Below, in pieces: positions 1 through 9,548 of a DNA stretch of 64,000 bases (the stretch's first letter is position 1; each line of letters opens with the position of its first letter). The translations under genes were made by a program, and so were the position numbers. The stretch comes from Vagococcus fluvialis bH819 (GTDB taxonomy: Bacteria > Bacillota > Bacilli > Lactobacillales > Vagococcaceae). The DNA lies in contig NZ_FWFD01000015.1 of the NCBI RefSeq assembly GCF_900163795.1, positions 575,382 to 639,381 of the forward strand, given 5' to 3'. A model generated the notes under the pieces. It did not search any database, had not been told where the DNA came from, and saw only the letters and a program-made list of their open reading frames with translations.

Positions 1-830
<830 letters not shown>

Positions 831-881
831 TGAGTTATTTTCTTTTTAAAATAAAATAATAATACTAAGGAGCGTTTTTTA

Positions 882-2636
882 ATGAAAAAAACAAAAATTG
901 TTTGTACAATCGGACCAGCTAGTGAGTCACTTGAAACGTTAGTTGAGTTAATTAATAATGGGATGAACGTTGCTCGTTTAAATTTCTCACATGGAGATTT
1001 TGAAGAGCATGGTGCACGTATCAAAAATATTCGTGAAGCAGCTAAAATTACTGGTAAAACAGTGGCACTTTTATTAGATACAAAAGGTCCTGAAATTAGA
1101 ACAAACAATATGAAAGATGGTATTGTTGAATTTTCTACAGGAGATATTACTAGAATTGCAATGAAAGAAGTAGAAGGAACAAGAGAAAAATTCTCTGTTA
1201 CTTACTCTGAATTAATTAATGATGTTGTTGTTGGAAGTCATATTTTACTAGATGATGGTTTAATCGATCTGGAAGTAATTGAAATTGATTCAGCTAACAA
1301 CGAATTAGTAACAAAAGTATTAAACGAAGGCGTTCTTAAAAATAAAAAAGGTGTTAACGTTCCTAACGTAAGCATCAACTTACCTGGTATTACAGAAAAA
1401 GATGCTGCTGATATCCGTTTTGGTATTGAAAACGATGTTGACTTCATCGCTGCAAGTTTCGTTCGTCGTACAAGCGATGTTTTAGAAATTACAAAAATTT
1501 TAGAAGAAGAAAATGCGACTCACATCCAAATCATCTCTAAAATTGAAAACCAAGAAGGTATTGATAACTTAGATGATATCTTAACAGTATCTGCTGGTTT
1601 AATGGTAGCTCGTGGTGACATGGGTGTTGAAATTCCAACAGAAGATGTACCTGTTGTTCAAAAAGAAATGATCAAAAAATGTAATGCTTTAGGTAAACCA
1701 GTTATTACAGCAACTCAAATGTTAGACTCAATGCAACATAACCCACGTCCAACACGCGCTGAAGCAAGTGATGTGGCTAATGCTATCTATGATGGTACAG
1801 ACGCTATCATGTTATCAGGTGAAACAGCTGCTGGTGATTATCCAGTTGAAGCCGTTAAAACAATGCACAACATTGCTGTTCGTACTGAAGGAGTTTTAGT
1901 CGACAGAGATGCTTACGCCCTTAAATTATATAAAAAAGCAGATATGACAGAATCAATTGGTCAAGCCGTAGGACATACAGCTAAAAACTTAAGTATTCAA
2001 ACAATCGTTGCAGCTACTGACTCAGGTCACACAGCTCGTATGATTTCTAAATACCGTCCAAAAGCACACATTGTTGCTGTTACATTTAGCGAAAGAAATG
2101 CAAGAAGCTTAGCTCTTAACTGGGGAGTGTTCCCACAAGTAACTGAAAAACCATCTTCAACAGATGATATGTTCACTCTAGCAACTAAAGTTTCAAAAGA
2201 AACTGGTTTTGCTAAAGATGGCGATTTAATCTTAATCACTGCAGGAGCTCCAATTGGAGAAAAAGGAACAACTAACTTGATGAAAATTCAATTAATTGGT
2301 TCTAAATTAACTGCAGGTCAAGGAATTGGTGATACACCAGTTTCTGCAAAAGCTGTTGTGGCATCATGTGCTAAAGATGCAGTTAACATGATGGAAGTTG
2401 GCTCTGTATTAGTTGTTAAAACAACGGATAAAGATTACATGCCAGCTATCGAAAAAGCTTCTGCTTTAGTTGTTGAAGAAGGTGGATTAACTTCTCACGC
2501 TGCAGTCGTAGCAATCGCTGAAGGAATCCCAGTTGTCGTTGGAGCAGTAGACGCAGTAAGTTCAATTAAAAATGGCTCAACAATTACTGTTGACCCACGT
2601 CAAGGAACTATCTACGAAGGCGAAACAGCATTTTAA
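882..2636 (+). CDS. pyk: Pyruvate kinase with C-terminal PEP-utiliser-like domain
   Basis: Transfers phosphate from phosphoenolpyruvate to ADP, giving pyruvate and ATP. The 584-residue protein has the full barrel with [22 protein letters not shown], the Mg-binding [11 protein letters not shown] and [10 protein letters not shown] motifs. After about residue 480 it carries the extra C-terminal domain typical of Bacillus-type enzymes, seen as [11 protein letters not shown] (about residue 535), which resembles the swivelling phosphohistidine domain of PEP-utilising enzymes but lies outside the catalytic core. AAGGAG precedes the ATG at good spacing. It follows pfkA and is probably co-transcribed with it; a strong hairpin terminator follows. 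Confidence 0.97.
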   Translation: MKKTKIVCTIGPASESLETLVELINNGMNVARLNFSHGDFEEHGARIKNIREAAKITGKTVALLLDTKGPEIRTNNMKDGIVEFSTGDITRIAMKEVEGTREKFSVTYSELINDVVVGSHILLDDGLIDLEVIEIDSANNELVTKVLNEGVLKNKKGVNVPNVSINLPGITEKDAADIRFGIENDVDFIAASFVRRTSDVLEITKILEEENATHIQIISKIENQEGIDNLDDILTVSAGLMVARGDMGVEIPTEDVPVVQKEMIKKCNALGKPVITATQMLDSMQHNPRPTRAEASDVANAIYDGTDAIMLSGETAAGDYPVEAVKTMHNIAVRTEGVLVDRDAYALKLYKKADMTESIGQAVGHTAKNLSIQTIVAATDSGHTARMISKYRPKAHIVAVTFSERNARSLALNWGVFPQVTEKPSSTDDMFTLATKVSKETGFAKDGDLILITAGAPIGEKGTTNLMKIQLIGSKLTAGQGIGDTPVSAKAVVASCAKDAVNMMEVGSVLVVKTTDKDYMPAIEKASALVVEEGGLTSHAAVVAIAEGIPVVVGAVDAVSSIKNGSTITVDPRQGTIYEGETAF

Positions 2637-2652
2637 TTAGTAGCTTATTTAT

Positions 2653-2688
2653 AAAAGAAAAGGGAATTTATTCCTTTTTCTTTTTTTT
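2653..2688 (+). terminator. Intrinsic terminator after pyk
   Basis: A stem AAAGAAAAGGGAA pairs with TTCCTTTTTCTTT around a short loop and runs into a T tract. It closes the pfkA-pyk unit. Confidence 0.85.
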
Positions 2689-2761
2689 AATCTAAAATAT
2701 TAGCTTTTACCAGACAAGATGGTGTAGAATAATCTGGATTGAATTGAAAAGGAGGTAGTGT

Positions 2762-3943
2762 ATGAAGAATAGAAATACGATGCTTTATTTAGCTATCACG
2801 AATCTATTTATAGTGTTTATGGGTGTTGGTTTAGTTATTCCTGTTATGCCTTTGTTAAAAGAATCAATGCATTTATCTGGAGCAACAATGGGAACTCTTG
2901 TCTCAGTTTTTGCTATAGCTCAATTAATAGCATCACCAATTGCGGGACATATCTCTGATAAATTTGGCAGAAAGAAATTGATTGCTGCGGGGATGCTGAT
3001 ATTTGGTATTTCTGAGTTGATATTTGGACTAGGTCAAGTTGTGAGTTGGTTATACGTTTCAAGGGCACTAGGGGGGATAGGAGCAGCTTTAATAATGCCT
3101 TCTGTGACAGCGTACGTTGCTGACGTAACGACGATTGAAGAACGACCTAAGTCAATGGGATTAGTATCTGCTGCTATTAGTGGTGGCTTTATAATTGGTC
3201 CAGGATTAGGTGGTTTTATTGCTCATTTTGGTATGAGGATACCTTTTTTTGCTGCCGCTATATTAGGGTTTTTAGGGTGTATTTTAACTATTATTGTTTT
3301 GAAAGAACCAGAAAAGAAAATCATGCATGGTCAAGTTTCATCTGAAGGCTCATTTAAGGAAATTATCAAGAATCCATTATATACATTTCCTTTTATTGTC
3401 ATCTTGATTTCTTCTTTTGGTCTGCAAGCATTCGAATCTATTTATAGCATTATGGCAGTTATTAATTTTGGATTTAATACAACTGAAATTGCATTAATCA
3501 TTACTGTAAGTGGGATTTTAGCGTTAATTTGTCAGGTTGTCTTCTTTGATGGGATGATTAAGATGGTGGGTGAAGTTGGATTAATCCGTATTTCTTTCTT
3601 TGCTAGTGCTATTTTTGTCGGAGTAATCGCTTTTACAGATAATAATTGGGTTGTCATAATTTCAACTTTTATTGTCTTTTTAGCTTTTGATTTAGTTCGA
3701 CCAGCAATCACAACTTATTTATCTCGGCATGCTGGGAACAGACAAGGAACTATTAATGGCTTAAATTCAACTTTTACGAGTTTTGGTAATATATTAGGAC
3801 CAATGGCATCAGGCTTTTTATTTGATGTGAATCATTTTTACCCTTACTATGTTTCTTCATTAGTACTATTAATAACAAGTTTCCTCTCACTTAGATGGAA
3901 GAAGGAACCAGTTTCAAATGAAATAACAGAAGAAAATAAATAA
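2762..3943 (+). CDS. MFS transporter, probable drug efflux
   Basis: A 393-residue integral membrane protein with the hydrophobic pattern of 12 transmembrane helices and the major facilitator motif A (GHISDKFGRKK, about residues 61-71) after the second helix. Motif C-like glycine-rich sequence (SGGFIIGPGLGG) lies in the fifth helix, which is characteristic of drug/proton antiporters of the NorA/Bmr/TetA type. Substrate cannot be read from the sequence. The SD AAAGGAGG lies a few bases before the ATG. It is monocistronic, with terminators on both sides, and no regulator gene is adjacent. Confidence 0.85.
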   Translation: MKNRNTMLYLAITNLFIVFMGVGLVIPVMPLLKESMHLSGATMGTLVSVFAIAQLIASPIAGHISDKFGRKKLIAAGMLIFGISELIFGLGQVVSWLYVSRALGGIGAALIMPSVTAYVADVTTIEERPKSMGLVSAAISGGFIIGPGLGGFIAHFGMRIPFFAAAILGFLGCILTIIVLKEPEKKIMHGQVSSEGSFKEIIKNPLYTFPFIVILISSFGLQAFESIYSIMAVINFGFNTTEIALIITVSGILALICQVVFFDGMIKMVGEVGLIRISFFASAIFVGVIAFTDNNWVVIISTFIVFLAFDLVRPAITTYLSRHAGNRQGTINGLNSTFTSFGNILGPMASGFLFDVNHFYPYYVSSLVLLITSFLSLRWKKEPVSNEITEENK

Positions 3944-3950
3944 ACAAATT

Positions 3951-3990
3951 AAAAACACGAACAATTTCGATGTGAGATTGCTCGTGTTTT
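3951..3990 (+). terminator. Intrinsic terminator after the MFS gene
   Basis: AAAACACGA and TCGTGTTTT pair, with inner CAAT/ATTG pairing, followed by a T-rich run. A GTG within the 3' arm at 3972 is in frame with azlC but lies inside this hairpin and is not taken as its start. Confidence 0.8.
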
Positions 3991-4016
3991 ATTATAATCA
4001 AAAAAGGAGGGGTAAT

Positions 4017-4730
4017 ATGACAAGTTATTCTAAAGGATATGAAACGTTTAAAGAGGGAGTAATTGCTTGTATCCCAACGATTTTAGGGTATTTAGGTATC
4101 GGAATTGCTGCAGGAGTTGTTGGTAAAAGTTCGGGATTATCAATCTGGATAGTTGTTTTGATGTCCATCATTGTTTATGGGGGAAGTTCTCAATTTATCA
4201 TTACTGGCATGCTAGTTACAGGGACACCTATTTCTGCGATTATATTTACCACCTTTTTAGTCAACTTGCGTCATTTTTTGATGAGTTTTTCTGTATCAGA
4301 GTATTTTAATTTGCTATCTATTCCTAAATCGATTGGTATTGGAACACTACTGACAGATGAATCTTATGGTGTTTTAATGACAGCTGTTTCAAATAAAAAG
4401 GCCGTTTCCTTTGAGTGGACAACAGGACTAAATATAACAGCATATCTGACGTGGATTTTTTCAACTTGGTTAGGTGCTGTGTTAGGTAATTTAATACCAG
4501 ATCCTGATTTAATCGGATTGGACTATGCTTTAGTTGCGATGTTTATCGGGTTGATTATTTTACAGATAGAATATCCAATAAAAAATAAAACGGGGCAAAC
4601 ATTATTGATTTTGGGGACAGTAGTATTTAGTTTATACTTGTTATCTCATTTGATTTCAAAGGAAATGAGTGTTTTAATAGCTACTTTAATTGGCTGTGGA
4701 GTAGGAGTGGTGACGGATGGTAAAAGATAA
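4017..4730 (+). CDS. azlC: Branched-chain amino-acid exporter, large subunit AzlC
   Basis: Large subunit of the two-component AzlCD exporter, which expels branched-chain amino acids and analogues such as azaleucine across the membrane. The protein (237 residues from the ATG at 4017) shows the conserved start (F-K-E-G, then glycine-rich first helix), the YGGSSQF segment and the LRHFLM(S) segment typical of AzlC, and seven to eight hydrophobic helices. The start at 4017 is chosen because AAAGGAGG stands 6 bases before it, whereas an in-frame GTG further up falls inside the preceding terminator. The stop overlaps the azlD start by 14 bp, which implies translational coupling. Confidence 0.92.
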   Translation: MTSYSKGYETFKEGVIACIPTILGYLGIGIAAGVVGKSSGLSIWIVVLMSIIVYGGSSQFIITGMLVTGTPISAIIFTTFLVNLRHFLMSFSVSEYFNLLSIPKSIGIGTLLTDESYGVLMTAVSNKKAVSFEWTTGLNITAYLTWIFSTWLGAVLGNLIPDPDLIGLDYALVAMFIGLIILQIEYPIKNKTGQTLLILGTVVFSLYLLSHLISKEMSVLIATLIGCGVGVVTDGKR

Positions 4731-5046
4731 TGTGCTAATTATTTTAACGATAATTGGATGTGGTATCGTCACGTGGTTACCCAGAGTTGTTCCTTTTATT
4801 TTTAGTAAAAAAATGGTATTTTCTAATAGAACTAAAAAATTTATGTCGTATATTCCTATGAGTATTCTAACAGCATTATTTGCTCAAACACTCTTTATTT
4901 CTAAGGCTGGTGAAATGACAGGATTACACACTGAAAATTTATTAGCAAGTATTCCAACCATTATAATTGGTTTTTTAACTAAAAGTTTGATATGGACAGT
5001 TATTGTTGGGATTGTGAGTATGGGACTTATAAGGTATATGATGTAA
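4717..5046 (+). CDS. azlD: Branched-chain amino-acid exporter, small subunit AzlD
   Basis: Small membrane subunit, 109 residues with about four helices, that pairs with AzlC. The family feature LPRVVPF (about residues 21-27) in the first loop and the short length fit AzlD. It overlaps azlC and is followed after 19 bp by a GNAT gene, so all three are probably one transcript. Confidence 0.9.
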   Translation: MVKDNVLIILTIIGCGIVTWLPRVVPFIFSKKMVFSNRTKKFMSYIPMSILTALFAQTLFISKAGEMTGLHTENLLASIPTIIIGFLTKSLIWTVIVGIVSMGLIRYMM

Positions 5047-5065
5047 TTTAACAGGAGGAAATAGT

Positions 5066-5617
5066 GTGACATTACAGTTTAAAGAAGTAAAAAAAGAAGA
5101 GTTCTTTGAAATATATCATCAATACATGGTAGTAGATTTTCCTGAAAACGAATTAAAAACACTAGAAACTATTCTAAAGGCGTATGATCAAGGCAAGTAC
5201 GCGTGTTTTATAATGGTAGAAGGGATGGAAACGAAAGCCTATGCTTGTTTCTCTTGGTATTCTGAGGAAATTAAGATATTAGATTACTTTGCTGTCACGA
5301 GCGATTTGAGAGGTTCTGGTTACGGAAGTAAAATGGTGACATGGATTAAAAATAACCCAATAATCAAAGAATTGGTGATTGAGTCAGAAGATCCCGACTT
5401 TGCCTTGACTGAAGAAGAGAAGGTTATTAGAAATAGACGATTGAGCTTTTATGAAAAAAATGACTTTGTTAGAAGAAAAACAAACATGAAACTTGGTGGC
5501 GTAGAATTTGCAATAATGACACTCTCTACAAGCAAATTACCAGAAGAGAGCTTAATTAAAGAAATCAGCCAAATATACCATCAAATTACACCAGATTTAT
5601 TGATTGAGAGCTATTAA
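5066..5617 (+). CDS. GNAT-family N-acetyltransferase
   Basis: A 183-residue protein with the GNAT core: the DYFAVTSDLRGSGYGSKM stretch (about residues 73-90) supplies the beta4 strand and the acetyl-CoA pyrophosphate loop (R/Q-x-x-G-x-G/A). The acceptor substrate is unknown. The GTG start is chosen from the SD AGGAGG 8-10 bases upstream. It follows azlCD closely, a neighbourhood that suggests co-transcription but no defined joint function. Confidence 0.85.
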   Translation: MTLQFKEVKKEEFFEIYHQYMVVDFPENELKTLETILKAYDQGKYACFIMVEGMETKAYACFSWYSEEIKILDYFAVTSDLRGSGYGSKMVTWIKNNPIIKELVIESEDPDFALTEEEKVIRNRRLSFYEKNDFVRRKTNMKLGGVEFAIMTLSTSKLPEESLIKEISQIYHQITPDLLIESY

Positions 5618-5626
5618 AATTATTTT

Positions 5627-5651
5627 TTGACACCTTGTAATATGGTATACT
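5627..5651 (+). promoter_or_regulatory. Extended -10 promoter for cvfB
   Basis: TGGTATACT (5643-5651) is an extended -10 element. A perfect TTGACA sits at 5627-5632 but only 13 bp upstream, too close for ordinary sigma-A use, so recognition probably depends on the TG extension. Confidence 0.5.
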
Positions 5652-5680
5652 AAGTTGACTTTGAAAGGATGAAGGAAAAA

Positions 5681-6541
5681 ATGAATGAATTAATAGGTAG
5701 CGTTTGGCTTGGCATGATCTTTGACGAAAATGATCATAGCTATTTTGTCCAAAAAAATGGTATCACTTTTTTATTAGATAAAGAAGAAGGACAAAGAGAA
5801 ATCGGAGACATGGTAGAAGGTTTTGCCTATCAAAATCAAAAACAACAAAATGTGTTTACAACAACACTTCCTTCAGTAAGAAAAGATCATCAAGAATTTG
5901 CAGAAGTAATTGCGTCAAGAAAAGACTTAGGTGTTTTTGTTGATATTGGTTTAAAAGATAAAGAAGTTGTGGTTTCTTTAGATGAGCTACCAGAGATGAG
6001 AAACTTATGGCCAAAAAAAGGAGACCATTTATTAGTCTCATTAAAAGTAGATGAAAAGGATCGTCTATGGGCAACCATTGCTGACGACGTGGAATTTTTA
6101 GCAATGTCGACTGCAGGAACTATTGAAGAAATGCATAATAAAGATGTGACAGGGATCGTTTACCGCTTAAAATTAGTAGGAACATTCTTTATTACAGATG
6201 ATAAGCAAATCGGCTTTATACACCCTTCAGAACGTTTTGAAGAGCCACGATTAGGTGAACGTGTTTCTGGACGTGTGATTGGTGTTCGACCTGATGGTGT
6301 GGTTAATGTCTCTTTAAAACCAAGATCACATGAAGTTATCTCATCAGATGCTCAAATGATTTTAACATTTTTAGAAAGATCACCTGAAGGTAAAATCAAT
6401 TTTTCAGATAAATCAACACCTGAAGAAATACAAACAACTTTTGCAGTAAGCAAAGGCCAATTCAAAAGAGCATTAGGTTCATTGATGAAGGAAAGATTGA
6501 TTACTCAAGAAGATGGTTGGACAATTTTAGTAAAAAAATAA
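5681..6541 (+). CDS. cvfB: S1-domain RNA-binding protein CvfB/YitL
   Basis: A 286-residue cytoplasmic protein built from S1-type RNA-binding folds with a C-terminal winged-helix segment, matching the CvfB (conserved virulence factor B, YitL) family, which binds RNA and affects expression of exoproteins in staphylococci. S1-like strands are seen around residues 60-130 (VFVDIGLKDKEVVV) and 135-215 (GFIHPSE, GVVNVSLKPR). The ATG at 5681 is preferred over the in-frame ATG at 5669 because the latter directly abuts the AAAGG. It has its own promoter and no terminator is obvious before the fur promoter. Confidence 0.85.
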   Translation: MNELIGSVWLGMIFDENDHSYFVQKNGITFLLDKEEGQREIGDMVEGFAYQNQKQQNVFTTTLPSVRKDHQEFAEVIASRKDLGVFVDIGLKDKEVVVSLDELPEMRNLWPKKGDHLLVSLKVDEKDRLWATIADDVEFLAMSTAGTIEEMHNKDVTGIVYRLKLVGTFFITDDKQIGFIHPSERFEEPRLGERVSGRVIGVRPDGVVNVSLKPRSHEVISSDAQMILTFLERSPEGKINFSDKSTPEEIQTTFAVSKGQFKRALGSLMKERLITQEDGWTILVKK

Positions 6542-6559
6542 AAATCTAATTGAGAATGA

Positions 6560-6588
6560 TTGCTTTTAAGATTTATATAAATTATAAT
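6560..6588 (+). promoter_or_regulatory. Promoter of fur
   Basis: TTGCTT at 6560-6565 and a perfect TATAAT at 6583-6588 with 17-bp spacing. Sequence overlapping the -35 (TGAGAATGATT, 6551-6561) matches one half of a Fur box with a single change, so weak autoregulation is possible. Confidence 0.6.
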
Positions 6589-6623
6589 TTATACAAAGTG
6601 ATTTTTTGGGAATCAAGAATAAA

Positions 6624-6638
6624 TTATAATGATTATAA
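6624..6638. promoter_or_regulatory. PerR box upstream of fur
   Basis: TTATAATGATTATAA is a perfect 7-1-7 inverted repeat identical to the PerR consensus. It lies about 30 bp downstream of the predicted transcription start and just before the ribosome-binding site, a position from which bound repressor would block elongation. In Bacillus subtilis fur is a known PerR target, so peroxide-sensing control of iron homeostasis is inferred here too. The perR gene itself is not in the window. Confidence 0.75.
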
Positions 6639-6653
6639 AAAGGAAGTGCGCAA

Positions 6654-7115
6654 GTGCCCATGGAAAATACTATGGAGTCATTAGTTAGAATAAAGAAAAA
6701 ACTGCATGAAGCAAGTTACAAATTAACTCCTCAGAGAGAAACAACCGTCTTAGTTTTATTAGAAAATGAAAAAGACCATTTATCTGCGGAAGAAATTTAT
6801 ATGTTAGCAAAATTAAAAGCTCCAGATATTGGTTTAGCCACCGTTTATAGAACGTTAGAAATGTTAACAGAATTAAAAATTTTAGATAAAATAAGTTTCA
6901 CTGATGGTTTAGCTAGATATGATATGAGAAAAGAAGGAGCTAAACATTTTCATCACCATTTGCTTTGTTTAGAATGTGGCGATATTGAAGAGGTTGAAGA
7001 TGACTTGTTAGGTGAAGTAGAACAAATTGTCGAGAAACGGTTTAAATTTAGAGTGACAGATCATCGCCTAACTTTTCATGGTATTTGTCATAATTGTCTG
7101 GATAAAAAAGAATAA
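6654..7115 (+). CDS. fur: Ferric uptake repressor Fur
   Basis: Iron-responsive transcription repressor. The 153-residue protein has the winged-helix DNA-binding region (residues 25-80, including LTPQRE and GLATVYRTL) and the metal-binding dimerisation domain with HFHHHLLC and two CxxC pairs (C105/C108, C145/C148) for structural zinc. Sequence through LTPQRE, DHLSAEE, ARYDMRKEGAKHFHHHL and DHRLTFHGIC is closest to Bacillus Fur rather than PerR or Zur as I recall them. The GTG start fits the AAGGAAG spacing; an in-frame ATG two codons later is the alternative. Placement near xerD is conserved in Bacilli. Confidence 0.88.
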   Translation: MPMENTMESLVRIKKKLHEASYKLTPQRETTVLVLLENEKDHLSAEEIYMLAKLKAPDIGLATVYRTLEMLTELKILDKISFTDGLARYDMRKEGAKHFHHHLLCLECGDIEEVEDDLLGEVEQIVEKRFKFRVTDHRLTFHGICHNCLDKKE

Positions 7116-7153
7116 AAGCAACAACTCATTTTAAGTGAGTTGCTGCTTTTTTT
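7114..7153. terminator. Bidirectional terminator between fur and tag
   Basis: CAACTCA pairs with TGAGTTG, with flanking AGCA/TGCT and A and T tracts on either side. It serves convergent fur and tag and overlaps the last codons of tag. Confidence 0.8.
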
Positions 7154-7713
7154 GCATGTTCATGAATAGGGCAAGAAGTTAAATGATCATTTACCATGCC
7201 AATGCTTTGCATAAATGCGTAAACGGTAGTAGGTCCGATAAATTTAAATCCTTTTTTCTTTAAATCCTTAGAGATTTTTTCAGCTAAGGGTGTGAAGTTT
7301 GGCACCTCGCTCATGGTACTTGCTGTCGTTTGAATCGGTGTGTGATCAACATAAGACCAGATGAAATGACTAAAACTGCCATATTCATCTACAATTTTAA
7401 GAAAAGCCTTCGCATTTGAGACAGTGGATTTAACTTTTAATTTATTACGGATAACCAATTCATTATTAAGTAGTTCGTTTATTTTTTCATCATCATATTC
7501 TTGAATGATTTTAGGATCAAAATTATCATAGGCTAGTTTCATTCCAGCTCTTTTATTTAAAATAGTTGTCCAACTTAGGCCAGCTTGCATTGTCTCAAGA
7601 ATTAACATCTCGAATAATAAATCATCATCAAGTAAGGGAAATCCCCATTGCTCATCATGGTAAACTAATTCTAATTCGCTACGAGTTGCCCAAGGGCATT
7701 TTAACTCATCCAC
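7126..7713 (-). CDS. tag: DNA-3-methyladenine glycosylase I
   Basis: Base-excision repair enzyme that removes 3-methyladenine from alkylated DNA. The 195-residue protein has the Tag zinc ligands C6, H19, H177 and C181 in the same spacing as the E. coli enzyme (C4, H17, H175, C179), the CPWA start, YHDEQWG, and the ETMQAGLSW segment with the conserved Glu40 and Trp. The start is a GTG four bases after AGAGGTG; the overlapping ATG is out of frame. It lies 12 bp downstream of an unknown membrane-protein gene on the same strand and is probably its operon partner. Confidence 0.93.
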   Translation of the reverse strand: MDELKCPWATRSELELVYHDEQWGFPLLDDDLLFEMLILETMQAGLSWTTILNKRAGMKLAYDNFDPKIIQEYDDEKINELLNNELVIRNKLKVKSTVSNAKAFLKIVDEYGSFSHFIWSYVDHTPIQTTASTMSEVPNFTPLAEKISKDLKKKGFKFIGPTTVYAFMQSIGMVNDHLTSCPIHEHAKKAATHLK

Positions 7714-7725
7714 ATGTCACCTCTG

Positions 7726-8475
7726 TTAATTTATTTTATATATTTCGTTGAAATGTTGTCGATCAATGTAAATAGTCGGATTAACAATATAATCAGTCTT
7801 ATCAAAATAAACTATTTGTTCGCTTACCAGACCATTAACTAATTCGTATTCAATCGGAATTTGCGCTTGAATTGAGAAGTTTTTATCAGGACCTATAAAA
7901 TTAATTGTTGCTAAAGCAACAGGCTTTAAGGGTTGTTGTTCAAAGAAAATAGTTGTTGAGTAATCGATGTCATTTGTTTTTTTATGGTAAAAATCAACTG
8001 CTTGTGAAGCCAATTTTTGATTGTTTAAAATTAAATTAATTCGAGAGGAAGATAAAGGTTGGATTTTTATAAGCTCAAACTCTTGATTTAAGAGTCTTTT
8101 CGCTTTTGCTTCTTCTGAAAAATAATTTTGGTTGGCTAATTCTGTTAAATGTTTATCAACTTCATTAAAAAGAGTTTTTTCTTTTTCCTTTGTCGTCTTA
8201 ACTAAGGATGAATAAACTGGTAAACAAATAATGAAAAAACTAATTATAAAAATAATAAGAAAATAGATAAAAAATAGCCACCAACAAGATTTAAAGTGAA
8301 TAGTGCTGAATAGGGCTAAAACAAAAACAATCGGAATATCTAAAATAATAGATATTTTGAAAAAGCTTTTTTTCTCTTCAAAATATGTGGTTAATTTTTT
8401 GTAATAATTATCATTATTAACATTAATTATGTTAAACAAGTGAAGATTTTTATAGTCAGATTGACTTGGTAACAA
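7726..8475 (-). CDS. Unknown two-helix membrane protein
   Basis: Not recognised. The 249-residue product has about 38 polar N-terminal residues, then two strongly hydrophobic helices (about residues 40-58 and 65-90) separated by a short loop. A charged, helix-rich stretch with coiled-coil character follows (about 95-135), then a 110-residue C-terminal soluble domain. No signal peptide or known catalytic motif is seen. The start is taken as the TTG 11 bases after AAGGGG; no nearby ATG is in frame. It heads a leftward unit with tag. Orientation and the helical hairpin suggest a membrane-anchored protein with both ends on the same side. Confidence 0.7.
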   Translation of the reverse strand: MLPSQSDYKNLHLFNIINVNNDNYYKKLTTYFEEKKSFFKISIILDIPIVFVLALFSTIHFKSCWWLFFIYFLIIFIISFFIICLPVYSSLVKTTKEKEKTLFNEVDKHLTELANQNYFSEEAKAKRLLNQEFELIKIQPLSSSRINLILNNQKLASQAVDFYHKKTNDIDYSTTIFFEQQPLKPVALATINFIGPDKNFSIQAQIPIEYELVNGLVSEQIVYFDKTDYIVNPTIYIDRQHFNEIYKIN

Positions 8476-8632
8476 CTACTATCACACCCCTTCTTTTTAG
8501 CAGTACCACCATTGTATATTCTACAGAAAAAAAAGTCTATCGCTATTTGAATAAAAACAAAAATAGTTTACATAATAATAGTATTAAGTAGTAAAAACTG
8601 CTAAAATAGAAAACGGTAAGTGGGGTGTACAG

Positions 8633-9529
8633 ATGAAAGATGAAATACAAGAGTATCTGCATTATTTAAAAATTGAAAGAGGTCTATCTGAAAATACCAT
8701 CCAGAGTTATCAAAGAGATTTGAATCAGTATGCTTTATTTATAAATGAAAGACAAATCGATTCTCTAGATGATATTGATAGATATACTGTCCTTGATTTT
8801 TTAGAATATCTTAAAAACACAGATAAATCATCAGCTACCATTATAAGAATGGTTTCTACTTTGAGAAAATATCATCAATTTTTAAGACAAGAAAGATTTA
8901 CAGATAATGATCCAATGCAACACATAGATACTCCTAAAAAAGCCAAAAAGTTACCAAAAACATTATCAATTAAAGAAGTTGAAAAAATAATTGAATCACC
9001 AGATACATCAAATTGTTTAGGGATAAGAGACCGAGCTATCTTAGAAGTGATGTATGCTACAGGTTTAAGGGTAACTGAGTTGATATCTTTGAAATTAGAC
9101 GATCTACATTTGTCTTTAGGGTTACTTCAAACAATTGGCAAAGGAGATAAGGAGCGGATTATCCCATTAGGAGATGTTGCTATAAAATGGGTTGAGATTT
9201 ATTTAGAAAAATCTCGACCTGAATTATTAGCTAAAAATACGAAAGAAAAACCTAATATTCTTTTTTTAAACTACAAAGGAGAAGGCTTTTCAAGACAAGG
9301 AATTTGGAAAAATCTTAAAGTATATGTTGTTCAAGCAGGAATTGAAAAAGAAGTAACACCACATACGTTAAGACATAGTTTTGCTACTCATTTATTAGAA
9401 AATGGTGCTGATTTGAGAGTGGTTCAGGAATTATTAGGACATGCTGATATTTCAACTACACAAATTTATACACATATAAGTAAAAAAAGAATGGCAGATG
9501 TTTACAAAACTTATTTCCCAAGAGCATAA
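8633..9529 (+). CDS. xerD: Tyrosine recombinase XerD
   Basis: Site-specific recombinase that, with XerC, resolves chromosome dimers at dif. The 298-residue protein has the N-terminal SAM-like core-binding domain (1-95) and the catalytic domain with the complete active site: R146 (TGLRVTEL), K170, H244 and R247 (HTLRHSFATH), H270 (LLGHADI) and nucleophile Y279 (TQIYTH). Size and the C-terminal tail fit XerD rather than an integrase of a mobile element. It is the first gene of the xerD-scpA-scpB-rluB run conserved in Bacilli, divergent from the unknown membrane gene. Confidence 0.93.
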   Translation: MKDEIQEYLHYLKIERGLSENTIQSYQRDLNQYALFINERQIDSLDDIDRYTVLDFLEYLKNTDKSSATIIRMVSTLRKYHQFLRQERFTDNDPMQHIDTPKKAKKLPKTLSIKEVEKIIESPDTSNCLGIRDRAILEVMYATGLRVTELISLKLDDLHLSLGLLQTIGKGDKERIIPLGDVAIKWVEIYLEKSRPELLAKNTKEKPNILFLNYKGEGFSRQGIWKNLKVYVVQAGIEKEVTPHTLRHSFATHLLENGADLRVVQELLGHADISTTQIYTHISKKRMADVYKTYFPRA

Positions 9530-9548
9530 GTATAAGAAGGATTGAATA

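Noticed and set aside
3972..4016. Longer AzlC beginning with GTG at 3972
   Set aside because: The extension lies inside the preceding terminator hairpin and has no SD, whereas 4017 has a perfect one.
6654..7115. Calling this gene perR because of the PerR box before it
   Set aside because: Protein segments (HFHHHLLC, ARYDMRKEG, DHRLTFHGIC) match Bacillus Fur; B. subtilis fur is itself a PerR target, so the box does not identify the gene.
7230..7245. TCCGATAA on the plus strand as a sigma-28 promoter
   Set aside because: It lies within the tag coding region on the opposite strand and has no TTAA or TAAA 15-16 bp upstream.
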